From: Candidatus Sulfotelmatobacter sp.
GTDB lineage: Bacteria; Acidobacteriota; Terriglobia; Terriglobales; Acidobacteriaceae
Length of the DNA: 7,429 nucleotides
NCBI GenBank assembly: GCA_030049565.1
Contig: JASIKQ010000335.1
Span: 1-7,429, forward strand
Direction of reading: 5' to 3'
In this document: positions 1 to 7,110 of the stretch, piece after piece
Layout of the letters: every line of letters starts with the position of its first letter
Position numbering within the stretch: position 1 is the stretch's first letter
Notes under the pieces: generated by a model
What the model was told of the DNA's origin: nothing
Database searches by the model: none
Seen by the model: the letters and a program-made list of their open reading frames with translations, nothing else
Made by a program: the position numbers and the translations under genes

Positions 1-300
1 AGGGTCGTGATTGGGAAATTCGACTTTTCCTCCGGCCGGAATCACAAGAAGCGCCGGATGAAAACTCTTGTCCTTCTGCACTAACTGCGGAATGGGCGCA
101 GTCTGCCGCGGCGGCGGAGGCACGGGCGTATTTCCCACCGGCGTCAGCCAGACTACAACTTTTGACGCGTCGTGCATCCGCCGGCCGTTCTTCATCAATT
201 CCACCTTCGCCTTAAGAAGGGCATCGGCATCCTGCGCCGCCAGCATACACGGCAGCAGAAGAAGGCAGCACACAATCCGATAATGAATGGGACGAAACAT
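1..300 (-). CDS. Secreted cupredoxin-like protein, 3' end beyond window
   Basis: The frame is open for all 100 codons from the ATG at 300-298 to the left edge, so only the N-terminal part is visible. It begins with a signal peptide: a positively charged start, a hydrophobic core CCLLLLPCML and likely cleavage after AAQ (residues 21-23). A beta-strand-like segment (KVVVWLTPV, about 47-55), a proline-rich linker (PPPPRQ) and then SFHPALLVIPAGGKVEFPNH (80-98) follow. The phrase 'VEFPNHDP' resembles the first copper-ligand strand of plastocyanin-like domains, where the NHD histidine is a ligand and a second His-rich motif comes later. The later motif would lie outside the window. The start codon is only 2 bases after the porin stop, and no Shine-Dalgarno is well placed (GGGAG is about 13 bases away), so translation is probably coupled to the porin. 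The likely location is the periplasm. Whether it binds copper cannot be judged from this fragment. Confidence 0.75.
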   Translation of the reverse strand, partial: MFRPIHYRIVCCLLLLPCMLAAQDADALLKAKVELMKNGRRMHDASKVVVWLTPVGNTPVPPPPRQTAPIPQLVQKDKSFHPALLVIPAGGKVEFPNHDP

Positions 301-302
301 TT

Positions 303-1934
303 TCAGAACAACACTCCCATGGCAAGATTCACTTGATTGGAGACACTGGCTGAGTCATAGACGGTGAACGTGTGTAAACGTCTGAATTCGGCGGCGAGCA
401 GCAGGTCGGAGCGCGGACGGTAGACGAAATTTCCCAGCGCTCCGCGATTGCGTCCGAGGATCTGCCCGAAGTTGTTAGCGTCGGTAGCGAAACCGCGAAT
501 ATCCGCAGTAAATACGTCATCTTCCGCGAAAACGCCGTTTACCTCCAGTTTGGGCGTGAGCTGAAATTTGAGTTGGCTCCATCCTCCCGCCGAGTCGAGG
601 CCGCGAATTGGACTGGTTGGCAGGGCTGGATTCGCGCCGAACACGATCGTCTGTCCGATAGCGCCTCCTAATCCACCCACACCGCGGCCTCGATAAAACT
701 CGCCCGAAAGGCCCAGGCGGCGCCGGATCGGAATTTGCCAATCGGCCATTCCGGCCCAAGCGTCGACAAAGCGGCGCCAAGACCAATCCTGCCGGCCATA
801 GTAACCGGCTACCCCCAAACTCAAGGGATGATCAAACACTGGCCGTGACCAGGCTGTGCGCGCGCCATACGCCGGCTGGCCGGTGGCCTCGCCCGCCTGG
901 GCAACACGCGTGTACGAATTGGGAGGAGTTTCCCAGTCAAGGTTGTCGAGAATTCCGCCTTGCAATGTGAGCGTCTGCTGATCGCTTAGATCGAAGCGAT
1001 GCTCGACCCGAAGCTGCGGCGTCCAGCCCCACAAGTTGCCGGCATAGGCAAAGGTCGGAACCGCAAGGGAAGCGAAGGATGTGGGAGAGAGCGGAGAGAT
1101 GAACAGAGCATCTTGCCCGGCAACCACCGAGGTCTGTTTCCAGTCGAGCCGCAAGCTGGCGGTCTGCATGCGCGCTATCCCGAAGTTGACGCCATTGTTG
1201 GTTGCGGGGAATCCTCCGAAAAAGTCGAACTGCACGTTGGCGGAACTTTTAGCGCCGGCTACGGTTGGACCAAAAATCTCCAGGCCAATCTCGGATTGCC
1301 GCAAGGTCGCGCCGAAACTGGTTTGCGAGGCGCCCGGCATGGGCGGCTCGGCATAATCAGGCAGGTCCAAGTTATCGGAAGCGCCCACGTTGTGAAACGC
1401 ATTCATCAGCACGATTCCCGAAAGCCGCGCCCTGTATTTGCCCGCGGTTTCGACTTTGGTCTGGTATTGCTCGTCGATTTTTGATTTCAACAAATGCGTG
1501 GACTCTTCCAGTTGCTGTACGCGGCTCGCGAGGTCGGAGGGTGCGGCTGGAGAGACAACCGCAGACGAAGCAGCGCTGGACGCCGGAGCCGCAATTGCTC
1601 CGTAGGGAGCGGTTTCCGGCGGCGCTGCCGCTGTCTGATCGGTATTTGCCGACGGCAGATTAGCCAGCAACTTGCGCGTGTCCTGCAACTCCTGCCGCAA
1701 CTCGCGCATTTCCGCGCGCGACTCTGCGTTCTCGGCGCGCATCTGCTCGATCAGCGCGCGTAATTCCCGAACCTGCGCATCCAACGCCTGAAGGGAAGCC
1801 TCCGCCGGTTGAGACGACGGCGAGGGCGCGCCGGTTTGCGCCCACGCGTAGGGCGAAGTGTGGCCGGGAAAAAGCATAAACGCGACAGCCATGATGGCAC
1901 TGGTACGAAGGGCGAACCTTCCTGGGATCTTCAC
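303..1934 (-). CDS. Porin-like outer-membrane beta-barrel protein with N-terminal coiled coil
   Basis: This is a 543-residue exported protein. A signal peptide (hydrophobic core about 12-23) has likely cleavage after AWA at 32. A heptad-rich helix (about 45-92, LQALDAQVRELRALIEQM and onward) predicts a periplasmic coiled coil. An Ala/Ser/Pro linker (about 100-133) and a second short helix (about 135-160) follow. From about 165 to the end the sequence alternates polar and hydrophobic residues with many aromatic and Gly residues, as in outer-membrane beta-strands, and it closes with a terminal Phe (AMGVLF), the usual barrel-insertion signal. Overall architecture recalls DcaP-like trimeric porins, whose N-terminal helix forms a coiled coil; the substrate is unknown. 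The start is GTG at 1934: GGGAGG lies 4 bases upstream, and an overlapping ATG at 1938 is in another frame. It lies 50 bases downstream of the histidine kinase gene and 2 bases before the cupredoxin gene, suggesting co-transcription. Confidence 0.8.
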   Translation of the reverse strand: MKIPGRFALRTSAIMAVAFMLFPGHTSPYAWAQTGAPSPSSQPAEASLQALDAQVRELRALIEQMRAENAESRAEMRELRQELQDTRKLLANLPSANTDQTAAAPPETAPYGAIAAPASSAASSAVVSPAAPSDLASRVQQLEESTHLLKSKIDEQYQTKVETAGKYRARLSGIVLMNAFHNVGASDNLDLPDYAEPPMPGASQTSFGATLRQSEIGLEIFGPTVAGAKSSANVQFDFFGGFPATNNGVNFGIARMQTASLRLDWKQTSVVAGQDALFISPLSPTSFASLAVPTFAYAGNLWGWTPQLRVEHRFDLSDQQTLTLQGGILDNLDWETPPNSYTRVAQAGEATGQPAYGARTAWSRPVFDHPLSLGVAGYYGRQDWSWRRFVDAWAGMADWQIPIRRRLGLSGEFYRGRGVGGLGGAIGQTIVFGANPALPTSPIRGLDSAGGWSQLKFQLTPKLEVNGVFAEDDVFTADIRGFATDANNFGQILGRNRGALGNFVYRPRSDLLLAAEFRRLHTFTVYDSASVSNQVNLAMGVLF

Positions 1935-1938
1935 ACAT

Positions 1939-1944
1939 CCTCCC
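1939..1944 (-). promoter_or_regulatory. Ribosome binding site of the porin-like gene
   Basis: GGGAGG on the minus strand lies 4 bases ahead of the GTG at 1934. It supports the GTG start over the overlapping, out-of-frame ATG at 1938-1936. The spacing is somewhat short. Confidence 0.55.
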
Positions 1945-1984
1945 GCGCGACATGCGGAGCCGGTAAGGCCGAAAGAGAGCGGGG

Positions 1985-3871
1985 TTACGTGTCCGAATGT
2001 CGAATTGAAGTTTCAGTCGTCTGGTTGCTGTTTACAGGCAAAAAAGAACGCGCCGTTTCAGCATCGCTCGCCGCATGCTCGGCCGATTGGACGCCTCCGG
2101 GGAGCGTGATGCGAAAGACGGTTTGACCTTGCGGGGTGCGCTCCTGTAAAACTTCGCCACCATGATCGTGAACGATTTTTTGTACGACGGTAAGTCCAAG
2201 CCCGGTGCCGTTCTCTTTGCCGAAACTCACGAAGGGGTGGAACAGCTTGTCGCGAATCGGCTCCGCGATCCCGGGCCCGTTATCGGCGACGGCAATCGTA
2301 ATGGCGTGCCCGCTGCGTCCAATCGTCACCTCGACCCGGCCTTCGCTGCTGGGCGCGGCCTCACAGGCATTCAGTAAAAGGTTGTAGAGAGCGCGCTCCA
2401 GTTTGTGCGCATCGAAGCATCCCCAGGTCTGACCGTTACTATGAACCTCGATCAGAGTGCCCTGATGGCGTGGGTGCACACGCACCGCCCGCATGGCGCG
2501 CTGCACGGAGTCGAGAACGTTGGAATACGTGGGATTCAACGATTCTCGCGTGCGCGCGAATTCGAGTAAAGAGTCGATCAGGTCGGTCATCTGATTTACG
2601 CCCGTGCGAATTTCCTGGTAAAGCTCTTCCCGCTGCGCGGAATTCAGGCGACCGTCAAGCAGAAACTCAGAATTCGCTACCACGGCGGCCAGCGCATGCC
2701 GCAGATCATGCGTGATCGAGCTCGCCATGCGGCCGATGGTGGCCAATTGTTCGGACTCCAAAAGTGCCTGCTGTGTCTTGAGCAGGCTGGCTCGCATGCG
2801 GCCGAAAGCCATGGTCAGTTCGGCGACTTCATCGCTGCCGCGGGGATCGAGCGGATGGTGATAGTCACCGTGCTCCAAAGCGCGCACTCCATCGACCAGA
2901 CTTGCCAGGGGACGGGTGAACGTATACGAAATAAAAAACACCAGGCCGCTGCCGATCAGAACCGCCGTCAGACCGAGCAGCAGAAGCAGCCGGTTCAGAT
3001 TGTCGAGGAATTTCGTGGCCTGATCGTAGGATCCGAGCACGGTCAGCCGCACCGGCCTTTCGTTCTGGCCAGAGAGATCGAGGGAAGTGGAAACAAAATT
3101 TTCCTTACCAATTTCCACATCGTGCGGCCCCGACTGCGAAGATCCAGCCGCCAGTTCGCGCACGCCTAGCGTTTGCTCCTGCTCTGCGGTTAACGTGGTG
3201 GCAACGATTTCATCTCCGTAAGAAAATGCGACCTGGCTGGCGGAAACCTTGCTGACTTCATGCGCCAGCCGGTCGTCGATTTCATATCCGATGATCAGAA
3301 AGCCGAGCAGCGGGCCTTCGGTCTTGCCGAAGTAGACCGGCTGCAGGAAAGTCTGATAAAGATGGTGCGCGCCAAACCACCAATGGCTGAAGTCTTCTTC
3401 TTTTAACGAGCGGTCAAAATACTGCTGCGCGGCCTCGCGAGTGAAGCCCGCGGATTTTGTATGCAGAGCTACGATTTTGCCATTGCGGTCGGCGAGGGCC
3501 AGCAGGTCGCTGCCAGTCAAAGGCCAGAGGTCACGAGATGCGTCCTGGATGGTCGCGGGGTCAGGCGCAGTCATGATGGCTCGGGTAATGGGCAAATACG
3601 CAACCAGTTCGGCGGAGTGTGTCAGCATGATCTCGCGATCATGCTGAAAATTCTGGAAGTTAGTAACAGAATTGCGCAGGTCCTGAACGATTCCTTCGCG
3701 CACGTGATTGCTCACGCTGTGCCTCACCACCAGCAGGCTGAGCGCCGTCAGGCCAGCCGTGATCAGCACCATGGAAAGCAGAAACCGCGTGCGCAGGCGG
3801 TTGCGCGGGACTAGCGTGCTTCCTGACGGTGCTGCCAATGTTTCCGGCATGGATTCAGGTGGCGAGGGCAA
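1985..3871 (-). CDS. Membrane sensor histidine kinase (CACHE-like sensor, HAMP, HisKA, HATPase)
   Basis: A 628-residue two-component sensor. Transmembrane helix 1 spans about 30-49 and helix 2 about 295-315. Between them is a periplasmic domain of about 245 residues with CACHE-like features (DLLALADRNGKIVAL near 122-136, then LLGFLIIGYEIDDRLA near 188-203), resembling the double-CACHE sensors. A HAMP linker (about 316-368, starting TRPLASLVDG) leads to the dimerisation helix, where ITHDLRHALA carries the presumed phosphoacceptor His388. The ATPase domain has the N-box (NLLLNACEA, Asn501), G1 (DNGPGI, 530-535), F box (LFHPF) and G2 (GTGLGL, 555-560), so it should be an active kinase. The start is uncertain: TTG at 3871 lies 6 bases after the regulator stop, or ATG at 3850 (residue 8); neither has a strong ribosome binding site. 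Its partner is presumably the adjacent response regulator. The ligand is unknown. The PAS domain of classical PhoR is not seen. Confidence 0.93.
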   Translation of the reverse strand: MPSPPESMPETLAAPSGSTLVPRNRLRTRFLLSMVLITAGLTALSLLVVRHSVSNHVREGIVQDLRNSVTNFQNFQHDREIMLTHSAELVAYLPITRAIMTAPDPATIQDASRDLWPLTGSDLLALADRNGKIVALHTKSAGFTREAAQQYFDRSLKEEDFSHWWFGAHHLYQTFLQPVYFGKTEGPLLGFLIIGYEIDDRLAHEVSKVSASQVAFSYGDEIVATTLTAEQEQTLGVRELAAGSSQSGPHDVEIGKENFVSTSLDLSGQNERPVRLTVLGSYDQATKFLDNLNRLLLLLGLTAVLIGSGLVFFISYTFTRPLASLVDGVRALEHGDYHHPLDPRGSDEVAELTMAFGRMRASLLKTQQALLESEQLATIGRMASSITHDLRHALAAVVANSEFLLDGRLNSAQREELYQEIRTGVNQMTDLIDSLLEFARTRESLNPTYSNVLDSVQRAMRAVRVHPRHQGTLIEVHSNGQTWGCFDAHKLERALYNLLLNACEAAPSSEGRVEVTIGRSGHAITIAVADNGPGIAEPIRDKLFHPFVSFGKENGTGLGLTVVQKIVHDHGGEVLQERTPQGQTVFRITLPGGVQSAEHAASDAETARSFLPVNSNQTTETSIRHSDT

Positions 3872-3877
3872 AACGTC

Positions 3878-4621
3878 TCATCGAACGAACTTGTAGCCCA
3901 TCCCGTGTACCGTGCGGAAGTGTACCGGACTGGCGGGGTCGCGTTCCAGTTTCTGCCGCAGCTTGAGGATGTGGTTATCCACGGTGCGCGTCGAAGGGTA
4001 ATTCTGGTATCCCCAGACTTCATTCAGCAGTTCGTCGCGGCTGATGACGCGGTCGGCATTCTGCACCAGAAATTGCAAGGTCTTGAATTCCTGCGCGGTC
4101 AGAACAATGACCTTGCCTTCGCGCACAACTTCCATTTTCTTGAAGTCAATGGTGATGCCGTCGAAGCTCACCAGATTTACAGTGGCGGTTCTCGAGGTAT
4201 GCCGCAACGCCGCCCGCACGCGCGCCAGCAGCTCTCTGGGACTGAAAGGCTTGGTCACATAATCGTCGGCGCCCAGCTCCAGCAGCAGCACCTTGTCGGA
4301 GACATCCGTTGTTGCGCTTAGAACCACGATCGGCAGCGCAGGGGTTTGCGCCTTGATTTCTTTGCACAGATCGCTGCCGGAAAGTTTGGGCAGTCGGAGA
4401 TCGAGAATGATGATCGCAGGCGGGCTGGCCAGAAAACTTTCCAGCGCCGACTTTCCGTTACCCTGAACCTCCACCGAATATCCCTCGGACTCAAACAAAC
4501 GCTTAAGCGCCTTTTGAACGGCCGGGTCGTCCTCGACGACCAGAACTCTTCCCATCGGTCGCGTTGAGGTCATCACATCTGCCGATCTGGCAATGCTCAT
4601 AGGTGTGGCAATCTGCCCCAT
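3878..4621 (-). CDS. OmpR/PhoB-family response regulator
   Basis: A 247-residue DNA-binding regulator and first gene of the operon. An N-terminal extension of about 22 residues precedes the receiver domain. The domain shows VVEDD (acidic pocket E30/D31), the phosphoacceptor Asp74 in LDLRLP, Ser102 in the conserved Ser/Thr position (VLSATTD) and Lys124 in VTKPFSP, so phosphorylation should be normal. The C-terminal winged helix (about 152-247) contains LTAQEFKTLQFL, the recognition-helix region TRTVDNHILKLRQKLE and the closing hairpin TVHGMGYKFVR, typical of the OmpR/PhoB class. The ATG at 4621 is preceded by GAGGA with 7 bases of spacing. An internal Met23 start would remove the unusual extension but has no comparable ribosome binding site. 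It presumably receives phosphate from the kinase encoded 6 bases downstream. It may bind the 11-base direct repeats upstream of its own gene, but its regulon is not shown by the sequence. Confidence 0.95.
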   Translation of the reverse strand: MGQIATPMSIARSADVMTSTRPMGRVLVVEDDPAVQKALKRLFESEGYSVEVQGNGKSALESFLASPPAIIILDLRLPKLSGSDLCKEIKAQTPALPIVVLSATTDVSDKVLLLELGADDYVTKPFSPRELLARVRAALRHTSRTATVNLVSFDGITIDFKKMEVVREGKVIVLTAQEFKTLQFLVQNADRVISRDELLNEVWGYQNYPSTRTVDNHILKLRQKLERDPASPVHFRTVHGMGYKFVR

Positions 4622-4628
4622 AAGAATT

Positions 4629-4633
4629 TCCTC
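4629..4633 (-). promoter_or_regulatory. Ribosome binding site of the response regulator gene
   Basis: GAGGA on the minus strand is 7 bases before the ATG at 4621. It favours this start over the internal Met17 and Met23 codons nearer the receiver domain. Confidence 0.65.
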
Positions 4634-4740
4634 GTTGCTTCGGGCTTCTGGTTTACTGGAATAACGCGAAACCTGGGATTAGCGCCAATCGCGGCCCCCA
4701 ACTACGGAAGCTTACAATGTTTCTGGCCGGTTTTTGCGTG

Positions 4741-4773
4741 GCGACAAAAGTTTGACAAATTTTTGACAATTTC
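4741..4773 (-). promoter_or_regulatory. Three 11-base direct repeats, probable response-regulator operator
   Basis: Three consecutive 11-base units read, on the plus strand, GCGACAAAAGT, TTGACAAATTT and TTGACAATTTC. The GACA core begins at 4743, 4754 and 4765, exactly 11 bases apart. On the minus strand, in the direction of the response regulator, this gives TTGTC three times with A/T-rich spacers. OmpR/PhoB-family proteins bind as head-to-tail dimers to direct repeats of this period, and the PhoB box is built from TGTCA units. The array lies about 120 bases upstream of the regulator's start codon, so autoregulation is likely by inference. The same array contains two plus-strand TTGACA hexamers that could act as a -35 toward trmJ, although no convincing -10 follows at the right distance. 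Confidence 0.6.
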
Positions 4774-4821
4774 ACGGCCCTGTCACAAGGCTCTACGGCA
4801 TGAGGCGTGCTGAGGGCTGAG

Positions 4822-4848
4822 CGTAATCCCGATCGACTAACGATTACG
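4822..4848. repeat. 7-base inverted repeat in the divergent intergenic region
   Basis: CGTAATC (4822-4828) and its perfect complement GATTACG (4842-4848) flank 13 bases that include CGATCG. It lies about 50 bases upstream of the trmJ start, so it could be an operator or a leader hairpin. No T-run follows, so it is not an obvious terminator. Confidence 0.35.
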
Positions 4849-4896
4849 GGCGCTTGAAGCGCAGGCCTTCGTGATCCGCCGTAGAATGAAATCGCT

Positions 4897-5628
4897 TTGG
4901 CTGCGCTTCCGGAATTCGATCGCCTGCGCGTTGTTCTCGTGGATACCCGCAATCCACTCAACATCGGCGCAGCCGCGCGGGCGATGAGCAACTTCGGATT
5001 TCGCCGGCTCCGCGTGGTGAATCCCTACGAAGTTGCATTTCAAAGCGCCCGCTCGGCCGTAGGCGCTGCCGACCTTCTCGCCAGCGCCGAAAAGTTTGGA
5101 AGTGTTACCGAAGCTGTTGCGGATTGCTCTCTGGTTGTGGGCACGGTTTCGGTGGGACCTCGCGATCTTCAGCACACGCTGCAAAGATTGGAAGCAGGAG
5201 CGCGCCTCATTCGCGACCATATTGCTTCGGGTTCCTGCGCATTGCTTTTCGGCTCGGAAAAATTCGGCCTATCCAATAGAGACTTGAGTCATTGCCACTG
5301 GCTGATGCACATTCCCACGCGCGAAGCGCACGCCTCGATGAATCTTGGCCAGGCGGTGGCGATTTGTTTGTACGAATTGATCCGTGATGCGGCCGCCGCT
5401 GTAAAACGGCAAGCAAAAAGTCCCGCATCCTCCGCGGAAATGGAGCGAATCACCGATACCTTGCTCGCCGCCTTGCGAGCCAGCGATTATCCCAAGCTGA
5501 ATTCGTCGGTCTCTTTTCACAGCGCCGTGCGCCGGATGATCCGGCGATTCCATATGCATACCGGCGACGCTGAATTTTTTCTGGGGATGCTGCGGCAGAT
5601 AGTGTGGAAACTGGAGAAAAAGAAATAG
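4897..5628 (+). CDS. trmJ: TrmH/TrmJ-group SPOUT RNA 2'-O-methyltransferase
   Basis: A 243-residue RNA methyltransferase, close to the usual TrmJ length of about 245. It should transfer a methyl group from S-adenosylmethionine to a ribose 2'-OH in RNA; TrmJ itself modifies position 32 of tRNAs. The three SPOUT motifs are present: NPLNIGAAARAMSNFGF (19-35, with Asn22 and Arg28), ALLFGSEKFGLSNRDL (115-130, Glu121) and IPTREAHASMNLGQAV (139-154, Ser147 and Asn149). A basic helical tail ends in LEKKK. The start is taken as TTG at 4897, because an in-frame TAG at 4882 limits the frame upstream and the first strand (LRVVLVD) must be included; an ATG at 4887 is out of frame. No strong ribosome binding site is seen. 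The gene is divergent from the two-component operon and converges on the pseudokinase gene with a 21-base gap. The TrmJ assignment is firm at family level; the exact target nucleotide is inferred. Confidence 0.9.
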   Translation: MAALPEFDRLRVVLVDTRNPLNIGAAARAMSNFGFRRLRVVNPYEVAFQSARSAVGAADLLASAEKFGSVTEAVADCSLVVGTVSVGPRDLQHTLQRLEAGARLIRDHIASGSCALLFGSEKFGLSNRDLSHCHWLMHIPTREAHASMNLGQAVAICLYELIRDAAAAVKRQAKSPASSAEMERITDTLLAALRASDYPKLNSSVSFHSAVRRMIRRFHMHTGDAEFFLGMLRQIVWKLEKKK

Positions 5629-5649
5629 AAGGTCAGGACGAAGTTTGCG

Positions 5650-7044
5650 TCAGGGTTTGATTTCAGAAGAAAACACCTGGACCAAATTTCGCCGAAACTG
5701 GAAGCGCAGCGTCCATTGGCTGACAGAAGCTTTTCCATCCAGTTGTGGCGGAGTGAACTTCCAGCGCCGCGCCGCCGCCAAGGCGTGGTCTGCGAAATAT
5801 CTGCTCGGGCCGGCCAATGTCAGCTTCGCCTGAGATACGTTGCCCGAATCATCCGCCGATACTTCAACGGTCACTCGCACCGTGCCGTGAATTGTGCGCA
5901 GGGCATTTGGTGATACTTCCGGCATTGCCTGGTGTAGTACGCCGCCTCGAACCAAGCCATTCTCAGCAGGCTTCTCTTTCTCCGACTCCGAAAATGGAGC
6001 AGGGGATTGCGGTTTAGGTGTTTCCTGCTGCGGCGAGGGCGCGGGGTGAGTTTCGCTCAGTGGCGGGCCCATGAATCGGCCGGTGAGCAAAGCGATGAGT
6101 ACCAGAGCCGCAGCCGCAATCGTCCCTGCAACCCATCTCTTCGGGCGGGCTGGTTTTTGGCGTGGGCTAACAGTTTCTGAAGCGGCCGGATGAGATTCAG
6201 GAAGCTCGAGTTGGCGAAGAACATCGTTCGGGTTGCAACGCCGCTGCGGGTCGACTTGCAGACATTGCCGCGCAATCTCACGAAAGGGATGCGGAATTGT
6301 TTCCGGGATCGCGACGGTTGCGTAAGTGTTGGGTGCCGGCTCCCGCTGGGTGAGGACGGCCAGCAGCGTGCTGCCAAGCGACCAAACGTCCGCTGCCGGG
6401 GACAACCCAGAATCAACAATTTCCGGGGCATCGTAAGCGCCGCGTACCTTCATGCGTTCGCCGATTTTGCCAACTCCATCCGCTGAGATCTTCAGCGTGT
6501 TTTCGACCGCCAGAATATTTGAAGGCTTGATGTGTCCGTGAACCCATCCTGCCTGGTGCAGATATGACAGCGCCTCGGTGGTGGGACGAAGCATCGCGCG
6601 CGTTTCCTCAGAAGAGAGCGGGCGCGAAGGAAGAATCTCAGCCAAATTTTCGTCGGCGTACTCCGTTACCACGTAGAGAAGTGGCGTGTCGTCAAGGTGG
6701 CAGCGTCCCCATGCCAGCAGAGGCAGCAGGTGGGGATGCGAAAGCTTGGAAGCTTCCACCCAGCGTGCGAGTTGGGCGTCGGGATCCAGAGACGATCGGG
6801 TGGGCTGCGCGGCCTCGGCCAGGATGAGCTTGATGACAGCTTTTCTTGATTTGCCGTTGCCGTTTTCAGTCAGGGCCTTTTCGGTGAGAGTGTTTTCGGT
6901 CAGCGGATTCTCGGTGAGAAAGACCGCGCTGTAATTCGACTCACCGAGCCACTGCCGGAGCGGAAACTTACCGTCGACAACCTGCCCTGCCCAAGTTTTC
7001 CAGAGTTCTGTCGCAGCGCTCATAAAACCGGGACGATGCGCCAT
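5650..7044 (-). CDS. Membrane pseudokinase fused to a TonB-like C-terminal domain
   Basis: A 464-residue protein with a Ser/Thr-kinase-like N-terminal domain (about 25-285), one transmembrane helix (about 304-324, VAGTIAAAALVLIALL), a Pro/Glu-rich linker and a TonB-C-like domain (about 380-455, including GTVRVTVEV and AARRWKFTPP). By topology the kinase lobe is cytoplasmic and the TonB-like part periplasmic. Kinase landmarks retained are Lys72 in AVIKL, Lys173 and Asn176 in the catalytic loop, APE (206-208) and DVWSLG (219-224). Key residues are missing: the HRD motif reads HGH (169-171), DFG aligns as ADG (188-190) and the glycine loop is degenerate (LGESNYSAVF). Catalysis is therefore doubtful, and a scaffold or sensing role is more likely. 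A four-unit pentapeptide repeat (43-62) extends the early N-lobe. The start is ATG 7044 or ATG 7023; neither has a clear ribosome binding site. No TonB-dependent receptor is nearby, so the partner is unknown. Confidence 0.88.
   Translation of the reverse strand: MAHRPGFMSAATELWKTWAGQVVDGKFPLRQWLGESNYSAVFLTENPLTENTLTEKALTENGNGKSRKAVIKLILAEAAQPTRSSLDPDAQLARWVEASKLSHPHLLPLLAWGRCHLDDTPLLYVVTEYADENLAEILPSRPLSSEETRAMLRPTTEALSYLHQAGWVHGHIKPSNILAVENTLKISADGVGKIGERMKVRGAYDAPEIVDSGLSPAADVWSLGSTLLAVLTQREPAPNTYATVAIPETIPHPFREIARQCLQVDPQRRCNPNDVLRQLELPESHPAASETVSPRQKPARPKRWVAGTIAAAALVLIALLTGRFMGPPLSETHPAPSPQQETPKPQSPAPFSESEKEKPAENGLVRGGVLHQAMPEVSPNALRTIHGTVRVTVEVSADDSGNVSQAKLTLAGPSRYFADHALAAARRWKFTPPQLDGKASVSQWTLRFQFRRNLVQVFSSEIKP
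6859..6918 (-). repeat. 15-base tandem repeat encoding LTENx pentapeptides
   Basis: Residues 43-62 of the pseudokinase read LTENP, LTENT, LTEKA and LTENG, four in-frame five-residue units coded by imperfect 15-base repeats. They sit between the strand SAVFLTE and the strand with the conserved lysine (AVIKL), so they lengthen the beta2-beta3 turn of the N-lobe. An in-frame repeat like this can gain or lose units by slippage without breaking the gene. Confidence 0.8.
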
Positions 7045-7110
7045 TCTATGCCAGCCGGGGCAATCGGGCGGCTGTGAATCGCGTGGAAAAGGACCTGCCG
7101 GGAATGCGCG

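Noticed and set aside
999..1484. 161-codon plus-strand open frame inside the porin-like gene
   Set aside because: It lies wholly antisense to a gene with a clear signal peptide, coiled coil and barrel. Its composition is that of a shadow frame and it has no recognisable motif.
2696..3169. 157-codon plus-strand frame opposite the histidine kinase
   Set aside because: The opposite strand encodes unmistakable TM2, HAMP and sensor sequence; this frame has no family features.
4752..4791. Sigma-70 promoter for trmJ using TTGACA at 4752 or 4763 as the -35
   Set aside because: No acceptable -10 hexamer occurs 16-18 bases downstream of either hexamer; the 11-base periodicity is better explained by a regulator site.
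4653..5220. Minus-strand frames of 112 and 127 codons across the trmJ region
   Set aside because: They overlap all three SPOUT motifs of trmJ on the other strand and show no domain.
5629..5649. Intrinsic terminator between the convergent trmJ and pseudokinase genes
   Set aside because: The 21-base gap contains no stable inverted repeat with a T-run on either strand.
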